64,000 bases of DNA from Citrobacter youngae (GTDB lineage: Bacteria; Pseudomonadota; Gammaproteobacteria; Enterobacterales; Enterobacteriaceae), in contig NZ_RPOI01000010.1 in NCBI RefSeq assembly GCF_003818115.1, forward strand, positions 62,001-126,000, in the 5' to 3' direction. The number at the start of each line of letters is the position of its first letter. Position 1 is the first letter of the stretch. The translations under genes were made by a program, and so were the position numbers. Below, piece by piece: positions 31,021-41,527 of the stretch. The notes under the pieces were generated by a model. The model was not told the DNA's origin, made no database searches, and saw only the letters and a list, made by a program, of their open reading frames with translations.

Positions 31021-31031
31021 TTTTCATGCCT

Positions 31032-31055
31032 GGGCGCGCTAATGCGCCCTTTTTT
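31032..31055 (+). terminator. Terminator of modEF
   Basis: GGGCGC / GCGCCC stem with a 6-base loop followed by TTTTTT, just after the modF stop. Confidence 0.88.
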
Positions 31056-31145
31056 AAGCCTGATTTTTCAGATAAAAGCTGCAATCATTGAATAACACAA
31101 TGATTTAAAATCAAAAAATGCAATTCAGACGTTGAGAATCGGCAT

Positions 31146-31161
31146 GTGTAAACGATTCCAC
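31146..31161. promoter_or_regulatory. gal operator OE (GalR/GalS)
   Basis: GTGTAAACGATTCCAC is identical to the external gal operator of E. coli. It lies 79-94 bp upstream of galE. Together with OI inside galE it allows GalR-mediated DNA looping. Confidence 0.92.
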
Positions 31162-31163
31162 TA

Positions 31164-31185
31164 ATTTATTCCATGTCACACTTTT
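31164..31185. promoter_or_regulatory. CRP site and galP1/P2 promoter region
   Basis: TTATTCCATGTCACACTTTT matches the E. coli gal CRP site. Downstream, TATGCTA (31197-31203) equals the galP2 -10 element. The overlapping galP1 -10, TATGGTT in K-12, reads TATCTTC here. Confidence 0.8.
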
Positions 31186-31239
31186 CACAACTTTGTTATG
31201 CTATCTTCATTACATGATATAGGCATAACGGAGCGAATT

Positions 31240-32256
31240 ATGAGAGTATTGGTTACAGGTGGTAGCGGTTACATTGGAAGCCACACTTGTGTGCAGTTGC
31301 TTAAGAATGGCCACGACGTCGTGATCCTTGATAACCTTTGCAACAGTAAGCGCAGCGTACTGCCCGTTATTGAGCGTTTAGGTGGAAAACATCCGACATT
31401 CGTCGAAGGTGATATCCGTAACGAAGCGCTGATCACCGAAATCCTCCACGATCATGCCATCGATACGGTCATCCACTTTGCCGGTCTGAAGGCCGTCGGC
31501 GAATCCGTTGCTAAACCGCTGGAGTACTATGACAACAACGTCAACGGCACTCTGCGTCTGGTCAATGCGATGCGCGCCGCCAACGTGAAAAACTTCATAT
31601 TCAGCTCCTCCGCCACAGTCTATGGCGATCAGCCGCAAATTCCTTACGTTGAAAGCTTCCCGACCGGTACACCACAAAGTCCGTACGGCAAAAGTAAGCT
31701 GATGGTGGAACAGATCCTGACCGATCTGCAAAAAGCACAACCTGAGTGGAGCATCGCGTTGTTACGCTATTTCAATCCGGTTGGCGCACATCCGTCAGGA
31801 GACATGGGCGAAGACCCGCAGGGCATCCCTAACAATCTGATGCCTTACATCGCGCAGGTTGCCGTGGGCCGCCGTGAGTCTCTGGCCATATTTGGTAATG
31901 ACTACCCGACCGAAGACGGTACCGGCGTTCGCGATTACATCCACGTAATGGATCTTGCCGACGGGCACGTTGTCGCAATGGAAAAACTGGCGGGCAAACA
32001 GGGTGTGCATATTTACAACCTTGGCGCTGGCGTTGGTAGTAGTGTACTGGATGTGGTCAACGCCTTCAGCAAAGCCTGCGGTAAGCCAGTGAACTACCAT
32101 TTTGCTCCGCGCCGCGACGGCGATCTGCCTGCCTACTGGGCCGATGCCAGCAAAGCAGACCGCGAACTTAACTGGCGCGTGACGCGTACACTGGATGAAA
32201 TGGCACAAGATACCTGGCACTGGCAATCACGCCATCCACAGGGATATTCGGATTAA
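31240..32256 (+). CDS. galE: UDP-glucose 4-epimerase
   Basis: 338 residues from the ATG at 31240 (MRVLVTGGSGYIGSHTC), as in E. coli. Short-chain dehydrogenase fold: NAD loop GGSGYIG (residues 7-13), catalytic SSSAT and Y149-G-K-S-K153. Interconverts UDP-glucose and UDP-galactose in the Leloir pathway and for surface polysaccharides. First gene of galETKM; the internal operator OI lies within codons 7-12. GGAGCG precedes the start. Confidence 0.98.
   Translation: MRVLVTGGSGYIGSHTCVQLLKNGHDVVILDNLCNSKRSVLPVIERLGGKHPTFVEGDIRNEALITEILHDHAIDTVIHFAGLKAVGESVAKPLEYYDNNVNGTLRLVNAMRAANVKNFIFSSSATVYGDQPQIPYVESFPTGTPQSPYGKSKLMVEQILTDLQKAQPEWSIALLRYFNPVGAHPSGDMGEDPQGIPNNLMPYIAQVAVGRRESLAIFGNDYPTEDGTGVRDYIHVMDLADGHVVAMEKLAGKQGVHIYNLGAGVGSSVLDVVNAFSKACGKPVNYHFAPRRDGDLPAYWADASKADRELNWRVTRTLDEMAQDTWHWQSRHPQGYSD
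31259..31274. promoter_or_regulatory. gal operator OI inside galE
   Basis: GTGGTAGCGGTTACAT, the internal GalR operator as in E. coli, lies 113 bp centre-to-centre from OE. This spacing fits repression-loop formation. Confidence 0.9.
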
Positions 32257-32265
32257 GGACCAATC

Positions 32266-33312
32266 ATGACGCAATTCAATCCTGTCGATCATCCACATCG
32301 CCGTTTTAACCCGCTCACCGGGCAGTGGATCCTCGTTTCACCGCATCGCGCCAAACGCCCCTGGCAGGGGGCGCAGGAAACTCCGTCTAAGCAGGTACTG
32401 CCCGCGCATGATCCGGACTGCTTCCTGTGCGCGGGCAATACGCGCGTTACCGGTGACAAAAACCCGGATTACACCGGGACCTATGTCTTCACTAATGACT
32501 TTGCGGCTCTCATGTCTGATACCCCGGACGCGCTCGACAGCCACGACCCACTAATGCGTTGCCAGAGCGCACGCGGTACCAGCCGCGTGATCTGCTTCTC
32601 GCCCGATCACAGTAAAACGCTGCCAGAGCTCAGCGTCCCTGCGCTGACAGAAATTGTACAGACGTGGCAGGAACAAACCGCAGAGTTAGGCAAAACCTAT
32701 CCCTGGGTGCAGGTATTTGAAAATAAAGGCGCGGCGATGGGCTGCTCGAACCCGCACCCCCACGGACAAATTTGGGCCAACAGTTTCCTGCCCAACGAAG
32801 CCGAACGTGAAGATCGCCTACAGAAAGCGTACTTCACTGAACAGGGCACGCCAATGCTCGTTGATTACGTCCAGCGCGAACTGGCGGACGGCAGCCGTAC
32901 GGTCGTAGAAACCGAGCACTGGCTGGCGGTTGTCCCTTACTGGGCTGCATGGCCGTTCGAAACGCTGCTGCTGCCGAAAGCGCATGTTCTGCGTATTACT
33001 GATTTGACCGACGAACAGCGTGCTGACCTGGCGCTGGCGTTGAAAAAACTGACCAGTCGTTATGACAACCTGTTCCAGTGCTCTTTCCCCTACTCTATGG
33101 GCTGGCACGGCGCGCCGTTTAACGGCGAAGAGAATGGTCACTGGCAGTTGCACGCACACTTTTACCCGCCGCTGCTGCGTTCCGCGACCGTGCGTAAATT
33201 TATGGTCGGTTATGAAATGCTGGCGGAAACTCAGCGTGACCTGACGGCAGAACAAGCGGCTGAGCGACTGCGTGCGGTCAGCGACATCCATTTTCGCGAA
33301 TCCGGAGTTTAA
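32266..33312 (+). CDS. galT: Galactose-1-phosphate uridylyltransferase
   Basis: 348 residues, as in E. coli. HIT-superfamily enzyme that exchanges UMP between UDP-glucose and galactose-1-phosphate through a uridylylated histidine, seen in NPHPHGQIW. Zinc ligands lie in PDCFLCAGN. Second gene of galETKM, nine bases after galE. Confidence 0.98.
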   Translation: MTQFNPVDHPHRRFNPLTGQWILVSPHRAKRPWQGAQETPSKQVLPAHDPDCFLCAGNTRVTGDKNPDYTGTYVFTNDFAALMSDTPDALDSHDPLMRCQSARGTSRVICFSPDHSKTLPELSVPALTEIVQTWQEQTAELGKTYPWVQVFENKGAAMGCSNPHPHGQIWANSFLPNEAEREDRLQKAYFTEQGTPMLVDYVQRELADGSRTVVETEHWLAVVPYWAAWPFETLLLPKAHVLRITDLTDEQRADLALALKKLTSRYDNLFQCSFPYSMGWHGAPFNGEENGHWQLHAHFYPPLLRSATVRKFMVGYEMLAETQRDLTAEQAAERLRAVSDIHFRESGV

Positions 33313-33315
33313 ATA

Positions 33316-34464
33316 ATGAGTCTGAAAGAAAAAACACAATCTCTGTTTGCAGAAACGTTTGGCTACCCTGCCACCCATACCATTCAGGCTCCGGGTCGCG
33401 TAAACCTGATAGGCGAACACACCGATTATAACGACGGCTTCGTTCTGCCCTGCGCCATCGACTATCAAACCGTCATCAGTTGTGCGCCGCGCAACGATCG
33501 AATAGTTCGCGTGATCGCCGCTGATTACGACAATCAGATTGATGAGTTCTCCCTCGATGCGCCGATTATCGCCCACGATAGCCAGCAATGGTCGAACTAC
33601 GTGCGTGGCGTGGTGAAGCATCTACAAAAACGCAGTAATGCCTTTGGCGGCGCGGATCTGGTGATCAGCGGTAATGTCCCGCAAGGCGCGGGCTTAAGCT
33701 CTTCCGCCTCGCTGGAAGTGGCTGTGGGCACCGTGTTCCAGCAGCTCTATCACCTGCCGCTCGACGGCGCGCAGATCGCCCTGAACGGCCAGGAAGCGGA
33801 AAACCAGTTTGTCGGCTGTAACTGCGGCATTATGGACCAGCTCATCTCCGCGCTGGGCAAGAAAGATCATGCGCTGCTGATCGACTGCCGTACGCTGGGC
33901 ACCAAAGCCGTTTCCATGCCGGAAGGTGTGGCGGTGGTGATCATCAACAGTAACTTTAAACGTACGCTGGTTGGCAGTGAGTACAACACCCGTCGCGAAC
34001 AGTGTGAAACCGGCGCACGTTTCTTCCAGCAGCCAGCGCTGCGTGATGTCAGCCTTGAAGCGTTTAACGCCGTCGCCCATGAGCTGGATCCGATTGTCGC
34101 CAAACGCGTCCGCCACGTCATCACAGAAAATGCGCGTACCGTTGAAGCAGCACAGGCGCTGGAAAAAGGCGATCTGCTACGCATGGGTCAATTGATGGCG
34201 GAATCTCACGCTTCAATGCGCGATGACTTTGAAATTACCGTGCCGCAAATTGATACGCTGGTAGAGATTGTCAAAGCGACCATCGGCGATAAAGGCGGTG
34301 TACGCATGACCGGTGGCGGCTTCGGCGGCTGCATCGTGGCGCTGATCCCACAAGATTTGGTGCCTGCCGTGAAGCAGGCTGTCGCCGGGCAGTACGAAGC
34401 AAAAACCGGTATCAAAGAAACATTCTACGTCTGCAAACCCTCACAAGGAGCCGGACAATGTTAA
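33316..34464 (+). CDS. galK: Galactokinase
   Basis: 382 residues, as in E. coli. GHMP kinase that phosphorylates galactose at C1. N-terminal galactose signature [19 protein letters not shown] loop [15 protein letters not shown], and C-terminal motif GGGFGGC. It starts three bases after galT and overlaps galM by seven bases. Confidence 0.98.
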   Translation: MSLKEKTQSLFAETFGYPATHTIQAPGRVNLIGEHTDYNDGFVLPCAIDYQTVISCAPRNDRIVRVIAADYDNQIDEFSLDAPIIAHDSQQWSNYVRGVVKHLQKRSNAFGGADLVISGNVPQGAGLSSSASLEVAVGTVFQQLYHLPLDGAQIALNGQEAENQFVGCNCGIMDQLISALGKKDHALLIDCRTLGTKAVSMPEGVAVVIINSNFKRTLVGSEYNTRREQCETGARFFQQPALRDVSLEAFNAVAHELDPIVAKRVRHVITENARTVEAAQALEKGDLLRMGQLMAESHASMRDDFEITVPQIDTLVEIVKATIGDKGGVRMTGGGFGGCIVALIPQDLVPAVKQAVAGQYEAKTGIKETFYVCKPSQGAGQC

Positions 34465-35498
34465 ACGAAATCCCCGTGCAGGCTCCGGACGGTCAGCCGT
34501 TTCGCCTGCTCACCCTGCGCAATGACGCAGGGATGGTGGTCACGCTGATGGACTGGGGCGCAACCCTGCTGTCTGCCCGTATTCCGCTCAGCGATGGTAG
34601 CGTGCGCGAAGCATTACTCGGTTGCGCCAGCCCGGAACAATACCCACAACAGGCCGCATTTTTGGGGGCTTCGATTGGTCGCTACGCTAACCGTATCGCC
34701 AACAGCCGCTATACTTTTGCCGGCGAAACAGTTGAATTAATACCAAGCCAGGGCGACAACCAGCTGCACGGCGGGCCGGACGGTTTCGACAAACGTCGCT
34801 GGCAGATAGTCAATCAGAATGACCGTCAGGTGCTGTTCGCCTTAACGTCTGACGATGGCGATCAGGGCTTTCCGGGTCACCTCTGCGCCACCGCGCAATA
34901 TCGCCTGACCGATGATAACCGTATTTCGATTACCTACCGTGCGACAGTGGATAAGCCCTGTCCGGTGAATCTGACGAATCACGTTTATTTCAACCTCGAC
35001 GGCGACAAAACGGATGTCCGCCAGCACAAGCTGCAGATTCTGGCCGATACGTACCTGCCGGTTGATGAAATGGGTATCCCGCATGACGGACTGAAACCCG
35101 TGGCGGGCACCTCGTTCGATTTCCGTGCACCTAAACGCATCGACAGCGAATTTTTGGCCGATGACGATCAGCGCAAGGTGAAAGGTTACGATCACGCTTT
35201 CTTGTTACAGACGCAAGGCGATGCCCGCAAACCGGTCGCCATGGTCTGGTCCCAGGATGAAAAACTGCAAATGGAGGTCTACACCTCTGCCCCGGCGTTG
35301 CAGTTCTATTCCGGTAACTTCCTCGGCGGCACACCATCCCGTGGGCCTGACGCCTACGAAGACTGGCAGGGACTGGCGCTGGAAAGTGAGTTTCTGCCTG
35401 ACAGCCCAAATCATCCGGAATGGCCGCAGCCAGACTGCTTCCTGCGACCGGGCGAAGAATACGCCAGCGTGACGGAATACCGGTTTATTCCTGCCTGA
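34458..35498 (+). CDS. galM: Galactose mutarotase (aldose 1-epimerase)
   Basis: 346 residues, as in E. coli. Interconverts alpha and beta anomers of galactose so that GalK receives the alpha form. Motifs are [27 protein letters not shown] (catalytic His) and [12 protein letters not shown] (second His); the catalytic Glu is in the C-terminal LALESEF. Last gene of the operon, overlapping galK. Confidence 0.97.
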   Translation: MLNEIPVQAPDGQPFRLLTLRNDAGMVVTLMDWGATLLSARIPLSDGSVREALLGCASPEQYPQQAAFLGASIGRYANRIANSRYTFAGETVELIPSQGDNQLHGGPDGFDKRRWQIVNQNDRQVLFALTSDDGDQGFPGHLCATAQYRLTDDNRISITYRATVDKPCPVNLTNHVYFNLDGDKTDVRQHKLQILADTYLPVDEMGIPHDGLKPVAGTSFDFRAPKRIDSEFLADDDQRKVKGYDHAFLLQTQGDARKPVAMVWSQDEKLQMEVYTSAPALQFYSGNFLGGTPSRGPDAYEDWQGLALESEFLPDSPNHPEWPQPDCFLRPGEEYASVTEYRFIPA

Positions 35499-35509
35499 TA
35501 GTTAACCGT

Positions 35510-35536
35510 GACGAGCCGATACCCGGCTCGTCATTT
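35510..35536 (+). terminator. Terminator of galETKM
   Basis: GACGAGCCG / CGGCTCGTC stem with a 5-base loop and ATTTAT after it, 12 bases beyond the galM stop. Confidence 0.8.
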
Positions 35537-35672
35537 ATCCCCACGCGAGATCCGCTCAAAACCACACCACTCAAAGACAAAATCGCAACCTTGAGTTCAC
35601 AAGAACCTTACACTGTGCCGCTATTTTCGCTATGGTTATGCGTAAGCATTGCCGCTGACACTTTACGGCAAT

Positions 35673-35691
35673 ATAATGAGAATTATTATCA
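35673..35691. promoter_or_regulatory. Fur box upstream of gpmA
   Basis: ATAATGAGAATTATTATCA resembles the 19-bp Fur consensus GATAATGATAATCATTATC. It lies 28-46 bp upstream of gpmA. Iron control of gpmA by Fur is known in E. coli. Confidence 0.75.
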
Positions 35692-35718
35692 TTCAATATG
35701 ATTTATAGGAGTGAGTGT

Positions 35719-36471
35719 ATGGCTGTAACTAAGCTGGTTCTGGTACGTCATGGTGAAAGTCAGTGGAACAACGAAAACCGCTTTACCGGTTGGTATGATG
35801 TTGACCTGTCTGAAAAAGGCGTGGGCGAAGCAAAAGCGGCAGGTAAACTGCTGAAAGAGGAAGGCTACAGCTTCGATTTTGCTTATACCTCTGTGCTGAA
35901 ACGTGCCATCCACACCCTGTGGAATGTCCTGGACGAACTGGATCAGGCCTGGCTGCCGGTTGAGAAATCCTGGAAACTGAACGAACGTCATTACGGCGCA
36001 CTGCAGGGGTTGAACAAAGCCGAAACTGCTGAAAAATACGGTGACGAGCAGGTTAAGCAATGGCGTCGTGGCTTTGCGGTCACCCCACCGGAACTGACTA
36101 AAGATGATGAGCGTTATCCGGGTCACGATCCGCGTTATGCCAAACTGACCGACAAAGAACTTCCGGTCACCGAAAGCCTGGCACTGACTATCGATCGCGT
36201 TATCCCTTACTGGAATGAAACCATTCTGCCGCGCATGAAAAGCGGTGAGCGCGTCATTATTGCCGCTCACGGCAACTCCCTACGTGCGCTGGTGAAATAC
36301 CTGGATAACATGGGCGAAGATGAGATCCTCGAACTGAACATCCCGACCGGTGTACCGCTGGTGTATGAGTTCGACGAAAACTTCAAGCCGATCAAACATT
36401 ACTATCTGGGTAACGCTGACGAGATCGCAGCAAAAGCTGCAGCGGTAGCCAACCAGGGTAAAGCGAAGTAA
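35719..36471 (+). CDS. gpmA: 2,3-bisphosphoglycerate-dependent phosphoglycerate mutase
   Basis: 250 residues from the ATG at 35719 ([17 protein letters not shown]), the E. coli length. Converts 3-phosphoglycerate to 2-phosphoglycerate through a phosphohistidine, H11 in LVRHGES; the second active-site histidine is in [24 protein letters not shown] precedes the start. An upstream ATG at 35698 overlaps the promoter and is not used in homologues. Confidence 0.98.
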   Translation: MAVTKLVLVRHGESQWNNENRFTGWYDVDLSEKGVGEAKAAGKLLKEEGYSFDFAYTSVLKRAIHTLWNVLDELDQAWLPVEKSWKLNERHYGALQGLNKAETAEKYGDEQVKQWRRGFAVTPPELTKDDERYPGHDPRYAKLTDKELPVTESLALTIDRVIPYWNETILPRMKSGERVIIAAHGNSLRALVKYLDNMGEDEILELNIPTGVPLVYEFDENFKPIKHYYLGNADEIAAKAAAVANQGKAK

Positions 36472-36475
36472 TTTC

Positions 36476-36520
36476 ATCAGGCCTACAAGCTTGCTTGTAG
36501 GCCTGATTACTCTGTTTTTT
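36476..36520 (+). terminator. REP-like palindrome and T-run after gpmA
   Basis: ATCAGGCCTACAAGC / TTGTAGGCCTGAT long stem followed a few bases later by TTTTTT. It probably ends gpmA, and also separates it from the convergent autotransporter gene. Confidence 0.75.
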
Positions 36521-36528
36521 ATGTCACT

Positions 36529-38958
36529 TTACCAGCTGTAACGGACGTCCAGGCTACCGTTGAGATCGCCATAATCATTACGTCCCTTTTGCCCAGCAAC
36601 CTGACCCGTGATGCTCCACTGGCTATTCAGATTCGCCTGAATACCTACTTTCACCTCGGCGCGATCTGCCGGAAGATCCTGCTTCACCTGCGCGCCATCA
36701 AACGAAACGGCAACATCATCGCTGGTGTGTAACCAGTTCACCTCCGCAAACGGCTGGATAACCGACGTGGTATTCTTGTGCAGCTTGCCATCTACCCGCA
36801 GTCCGAGGCGCGTGTTCCAGCTGTCACCGTTTTGTCCGTCAATACGCGTTCCATTCTGCACAACCGCGTCCGCTTTATATTGCTGCCATGTCACCTGAGC
36901 CTGTGGCGTCAGGCTGACAGTGTTCAGGTTTTCAAGTCCAATGTCGTACCGATAACCCGTTTCCAGAGAAACAGCGCTGGCTGTCGAATCATAATCCTTT
37001 GAACCCACGTCGCCGTTATTTACGCTGTTATTGTAGAGGCCGTACTGGTACCAGCTATCCACATACAGCCCGCTATGGTCCTTGGCATCCGCAAACCAGG
37101 TGGCATAAGCCCCAAGATTGTAACCGGCTACGTTACCACTGGCAGAAAACTGGCTCCCATCCGCCCCTCGGTTACCGGTGCTGTCCGTATCGGCGTTGAT
37201 ATAGCTCACCATCAGCCCTGCTTTCAGGCTCTGCACGCTATCATCCCAGCTCAGTATATCGCCGCCAATCTGGAGCTGAGAATAGTTGTTGTCAATATCC
37301 ACATGACCGTTTGCAGCCTGTGATGATGCATCACCTGCTTTAAAGCGCATCCACATACTGCCGTCATCGGTACGTAACTGGCTGCCTTCGCGGTCATAAA
37401 GGGTCTGCATTTGCAGATTACGCGCCATCCACTGGTTGCCGAGATAGGCGCCGATATCAGCGCGATACTGAGGGTCCACAGGGACGGCATTGCCACCGTC
37501 ATCCGGATTAACCGGAGTGACATCGCCACCATCGTCAGGATTAACCGGGGTAACGGTCTGCGAGCGCAAATACCAGTCACCACCGTCCTGATAAAAGCGG
37601 TATTCATACAATCCGACCTGAACCTGGTTGCCCTGGGTGAAGACGCCGTCAGACTGACCGCCGACATCTATCACCTCGATCCCCTGCGTGGTGAGGGCTC
37701 CGTCCCCGCCAGTATTAGTAACAAAGACAGTGGTCGTGCCTGCGGTATCGCCGGAAATGAGGAGCTTATCCGTCGGGGAGGCATCATCCCCCAGCTGTGT
37801 ATTAAGGGAGAGCGTGCCATTATTACCGGTGTAATTGCCGTTAATGGTGAGGGTGTGACCGGTCTCATTGCTCTGACTGATGGCGATGTTGCCAGCATTC
37901 GAGACATCATCATTGATAACGCCGGTACCGCCGAGGGTTGCCCCAGCAGCGACGCTGACAGAGCCGGAAGGTAGGTAGCCCATTAACTGCGAAGATGAGC
38001 CAGATACTGTGGGGACGCCGATAACGGCAGAATCAGCGAGCCAGAGGGTGCCTTCGTCGACAAGCGTGTCACCAGCGTAAGTGTTGTTACCGGTAAGCAG
38101 CAACGTACCCTGCCCGGTTTTTTGCAGGGACCCAATGCCCTGAATGCTGTTGCTCTCGGTACGGGAGGCTCCCGCGTCGAGGTCATAATCCAGGATCCCA
38201 CTGTTGGTGATAACACCGGTCACGGCATTAACGGTGGCGCCGGTTTTAATCAGGGTAGTACCTTCAAGGATGGCATAATCTGATTCCAGCCAGAGTGAGC
38301 CGCCGCTGTTGACGGTAGTGTTGCTGGCGAAACTGGCTGTTTCTCTGCCGTCGTCGTGTGTTCTAAGTACCAGCGCCCCCCCCTGATTTACAGTCGTGTT
38401 TTTAACGATACCATAGACTTCCTGCACACCCTTGTTATTGATGGTCGCGCCGCTGGATAACCCAAAAACGTGTTCCGTTCCGCCAGCATTGATGACGGAA
38501 TCCACTGCGGTTCCGTACACATAGTTTCTTGCTCCCGAATTGATGGTAGTGTGTTCTGCTCTACCATCGACATCCTGTTGGCCTTTTCCGCTCAGCACGG
38601 CATTCACGGAGGTGCCATTCTCCTGAATCTGGAGAGTGCCTCCCGTTACCTGCGCATCCTGAGACAGTCCGCCGTCCATGACATACTGCCATCCGCCTTC
38701 TATCGTCGTATTGAAGGCGCTGCCGTAGACCTCCTGATAGTCATCTGTGGTATTCAGGGTCTCTCCACTAACGGACTCACCGGCCGCAACAGTCGGGGTA
38801 TAATCCGCCATCGCCGGACCAGAGAGTAACCCCAGCAGCGTGGCGATGCCTGCCGCCCTGGCCTGGTTTTTTATCTGACTGTCACCCTGTGCAAATTCAG
38901 AAGCCACGACATACATATTACGCGCGGTATTCCAGACGATGTTAAAGTTTTTATTCAT
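36529..38958 (-). CDS. AIDA/Ag43-like type V autotransporter
   Basis: 809 residues from the ATG at 38958, spaced six bases from AAGGG; an ATG two codons upstream is too close to the ribosome site. The extended signal peptide (MNKNFNIVWNTARNMYVVASE) is cleaved after AMA (about residue 51). The passenger (about 52-480) has AIDA-type repeats (GTEHVFGLSSGATINNKG, GVQEVYGIVKNTTVNQGG) and the autotransporter-associated repeat GTLLLTGNNTYAGDTLVDEG. A linker with two copies of TPVNPDDGG leads to a C-terminal 12-strand barrel (about 520-809) ending in RYSW. Likely a surface adhesin or self-associating protein. It sits between gpmA and aroG, which are adjacent in K-12, so it was inserted there. Confidence 0.9.
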   Translation of the reverse strand: MNKNFNIVWNTARNMYVVASEFAQGDSQIKNQARAAGIATLLGLLSGPAMADYTPTVAAGESVSGETLNTTDDYQEVYGSAFNTTIEGGWQYVMDGGLSQDAQVTGGTLQIQENGTSVNAVLSGKGQQDVDGRAEHTTINSGARNYVYGTAVDSVINAGGTEHVFGLSSGATINNKGVQEVYGIVKNTTVNQGGALVLRTHDDGRETASFASNTTVNSGGSLWLESDYAILEGTTLIKTGATVNAVTGVITNSGILDYDLDAGASRTESNSIQGIGSLQKTGQGTLLLTGNNTYAGDTLVDEGTLWLADSAVIGVPTVSGSSSQLMGYLPSGSVSVAAGATLGGTGVINDDVSNAGNIAISQSNETGHTLTINGNYTGNNGTLSLNTQLGDDASPTDKLLISGDTAGTTTVFVTNTGGDGALTTQGIEVIDVGGQSDGVFTQGNQVQVGLYEYRFYQDGGDWYLRSQTVTPVNPDDGGDVTPVNPDDGGNAVPVDPQYRADIGAYLGNQWMARNLQMQTLYDREGSQLRTDDGSMWMRFKAGDASSQAANGHVDIDNNYSQLQIGGDILSWDDSVQSLKAGLMVSYINADTDSTGNRGADGSQFSASGNVAGYNLGAYATWFADAKDHSGLYVDSWYQYGLYNNSVNNGDVGSKDYDSTASAVSLETGYRYDIGLENLNTVSLTPQAQVTWQQYKADAVVQNGTRIDGQNGDSWNTRLGLRVDGKLHKNTTSVIQPFAEVNWLHTSDDVAVSFDGAQVKQDLPADRAEVKVGIQANLNSQWSITGQVAGQKGRNDYGDLNGSLDVRYSW

Positions 38959-39110
38959 ATTCATCCCTTTATATTTATATAAATCCTGGGGATATGATAA
39001 CCCCGGATTTAATATATTTATTACAGGAATGATAAAATTAGGAATATATTTATATTCAACTTAGAAATATATTGAGTATATAAATAAAATGAACTTATTA
39101 ATATTAATTA

Positions 39111-39137
39111 AAAAAACCGGCCTGATTCGCCGGTTTT
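39111..39137 (-). terminator. Terminator of aroG
   Basis: AAAACCGG / CCGGTTTT stem-loop with a T-run on the minus strand, 20 bases past the aroG stop. The 38959-39110 gap before it is AT-rich and carries the autotransporter promoter. Confidence 0.85.
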
Positions 39138-39157
39138 AATAAGGGAGGAAGATAACT

Positions 39158-40210
39158 TTAACCGCGACGCGCCTTGACCGCATCCGCCAGCTGGCGCAGC
39201 ACTGCATCGGTGTCTTCCCAACCAATGCAGGCATCAGTAATGCTTTTGCCGTAGGTCAGCGGCTCACCGCTATCCGGGTTCTGATTACCCTCGACCAGAT
39301 GGCTTTCGATCATCACGCCAATAATCGCTTTTTCGCCGCCAGCGACTTGTCCACAAACGTCTTTCGCAACATCCATCTGCTTTTTGAACTGCTTGCTGGA
39401 ATTGGCATGGCTAAAGTCGATCATCACTTGCGCAGAGAGTCCTGCTTTAATCAGACCTTCTTTTACGTCTGCGACGTGCTGGGCGCTGTAATTTGGCTCT
39501 TTGCCGCCGCGCAGAATAATATGGCAATCGCCATTACCGCTGGTATTCACGATCGCCGAATGACCCCATTTGGTCACGGACAGGAAGCAGTGTGGCGCTC
39601 CTGCGGCGTTGATTGCATCAATCGCGACTTTGATCGTGCCATCGGTACCGTTTTTAAAACCAACCGGGCAAGACAGACCCGATGCCAGCTCGCGGTGTAC
39701 CTGGGACTCAGTGGTACGCGCTCCGATCGCGCCCCAACTCATCAGGTCGGCGAGGTATTGCGGCGTGATCATGTCGAGGAATTCACCCGCAGCCGGCAAT
39801 CCGCTGTCGTTGATATCCAGTAGCAATTTACGTGCAATGCGCAGCCCATCGTTGATCTGGAAGCTGTTGTCCATGTGCGGATCGTTGATCAGCCCCTTCC
39901 AGCCGACGGTGGTACGCGGCTTTTCAAAATAGACGCGCATGACGATTTCAAGCTCGCCTTTTAACTCTTCGCGCAGCGCCAGCAGGCGAGCGGCGTACTC
40001 TTTGGCGGCTGCCGGATCATGAATAGAGCACGGCCCAATCACCACTAACAGGCGATCGTCGCTCCCTTTCAGAATTTTATGAATCGCCTTACGGGCATGA
40101 GCCACCGTGTTTGCGGCATTTTCAGTAGCGGGGAATTTTTCCAGCAGTGCGACTGGCGGTAATAACTCGTTGATCTCTTTGATGCGTAAATCGTCGTTCT
40201 GATAATTCAT
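39158..40210 (-). CDS. aroG: DAHP synthase, phenylalanine-sensitive
   Basis: 350 residues from the ATG at 40210 (MNYQNDDLRIKEINELLPP), the E. coli length. Condenses phosphoenolpyruvate and erythrose-4-phosphate, the first step of the shikimate pathway. Metal and substrate residues lie in VVIGPCSIHD, GFKNGTDG, DFSHANSSK and GWEDTD. The N-terminus that forms the Phe allosteric site is conserved. A TyrR box lies upstream. Confidence 0.98.
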   Translation of the reverse strand: MNYQNDDLRIKEINELLPPVALLEKFPATENAANTVAHARKAIHKILKGSDDRLLVVIGPCSIHDPAAAKEYAARLLALREELKGELEIVMRVYFEKPRTTVGWKGLINDPHMDNSFQINDGLRIARKLLLDINDSGLPAAGEFLDMITPQYLADLMSWGAIGARTTESQVHRELASGLSCPVGFKNGTDGTIKVAIDAINAAGAPHCFLSVTKWGHSAIVNTSGNGDCHIILRGGKEPNYSAQHVADVKEGLIKAGLSAQVMIDFSHANSSKQFKKQMDVAKDVCGQVAGGEKAIIGVMIESHLVEGNQNPDSGEPLTYGKSITDACIGWEDTDAVLRQLADAVKARRG

Positions 40211-40280
40211 GATTATTCCAGCGTTGCCATACTTATATAAATGAATGCAATCCCTCCAATCTATATCTTCAGTCATAAAG

Positions 40281-40298
40281 TGTAAACGGGGTTTTACA
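40281..40298. promoter_or_regulatory. TyrR box of aroG
   Basis: TGTAAACGGGGTTTTACA fits TGTAAA-N6-TTTACA, with arms TGTAAA and TTTACA. It lies 71-88 bp upstream of the aroG start, where TyrR with phenylalanine represses in E. coli. The rest of 40211-40585 is the aroG/zitB divergent promoter region and shows no gene. Confidence 0.85.
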
Positions 40299-40585
40299 GT
40301 ACGAACCGTGTTATCCCGGGATTACGCAAAAAAACGCAAGAATGTAGCGAATAATGAGATCCAAACCGCAAATTCCAACTGTAATTGCGGATTTTATTAT
40401 TATTTTCAAAATTCTGTGCTGGCTATCGATGCACATTGTGGATTTTTACCCACTGTACTGTAAGGCAATGCCCAATATTTACGTGGCTGATAACGGGAGA
40501 ATAGAAGCTCTCCTTTTTAATTTTATCCCCCCAAAAACGGTATGATGTCATACAGTAAAGGTGAGAATAACAAAGGGATGGCACA

Positions 40586-41527
40586 ATGGCGCACTCACAT
40601 ACTCATACTTCCCCTGACCAGCCAAAGGATAATAACGCCCGTCGACTGCTGTTCGCCTTCTGCATTACAGCGGGGTTCATGCTGGTTGAAGTGGTGGGAG
40701 GGATACTCTCCGGCTCGCTGGCCTTGCTGGCTGATGCCGGGCATATGCTTACGGATGCAGCAGCACTGCTTTTCGCGCTGCTGGCCGTCCAGTTTTCCCG
40801 TCGCCCGCCTACAATACGCCACACTTTCGGCTGGCTGAGGCTCACGACGCTGGCTGCATTCGTTAATGCCATCGCATTGGTCGTTATCACCATTTTAATC
40901 GTCTGGGAGGCGATTGAGCGCTTCCAGACACCTCGTCCCGTGGCGGGCGGCATGATGATGGTTATTGCTGTCGCGGGTTTACTGGCCAATGTGCTTGCTT
41001 TTTGGGTTTTACATCGCGGCAGTGAAGAGAAAAACCTCAACGTCCGCGCCGCGGCACTGCATGTAATGGGGGATTTACTCGGCTCGGTCGGGGCGATCAT
41101 CGCTGCGCTGATTATTATCTGGACGGGCTGGACCCCTGCGGACCCTATTCTCTCTATTCTGGTTTCCGTACTGGTGCTGCGCAGTGCCTGGCGATTGTTA
41201 AAAGATAGCGTCAATGAATTGCTGGAGGGCGCACCTCATGCGCTGGATATCGCCGCCCTACAGCGACATCTCAGCCGGGATATTCCCGAAGTTCGCAATG
41301 TGCACCATGTTCACGTCTGGATGGTGGGTGAAAAGCCGGTCATGACGCTGCATGTGCAGGTGATCCCGCCGCACGATCATGATGCCCTGCTGGAACGTAT
41401 TCAGCATTTCCTTATCCATCACTACCAGATTGAACACGCGACGATCCAGATGGAGTATCAGCCATGCAATGGGCCGGACTGCCACCTGTATCAGGGCGTG
41501 TCCGGCCATTCACATCATCACCATTAA
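40586..41527 (+). CDS. zitB: Zinc exporter ZitB (cation diffusion facilitator)
   Basis: 313 residues, as in E. coli. Exports Zn2+ in exchange for protons. Six transmembrane helices; metal-site residues in [15 protein letters not shown] (helix II) and [14 protein letters not shown] (helix V). His-rich ends (MAHSHTHTS and GHSHHHH). The C-terminal cytosolic domain carries [18 protein letters not shown]. The 3' end overlaps pnuC convergently by four bases. Confidence 0.96.
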   Translation: MAHSHTHTSPDQPKDNNARRLLFAFCITAGFMLVEVVGGILSGSLALLADAGHMLTDAAALLFALLAVQFSRRPPTIRHTFGWLRLTTLAAFVNAIALVVITILIVWEAIERFQTPRPVAGGMMMVIAVAGLLANVLAFWVLHRGSEEKNLNVRAAALHVMGDLLGSVGAIIAALIIIWTGWTPADPILSILVSVLVLRSAWRLLKDSVNELLEGAPHALDIAALQRHLSRDIPEVRNVHHVHVWMVGEKPVMTLHVQVIPPHDHDALLERIQHFLIHHYQIEHATIQMEYQPCNGPDCHLYQGVSGHSHHHH

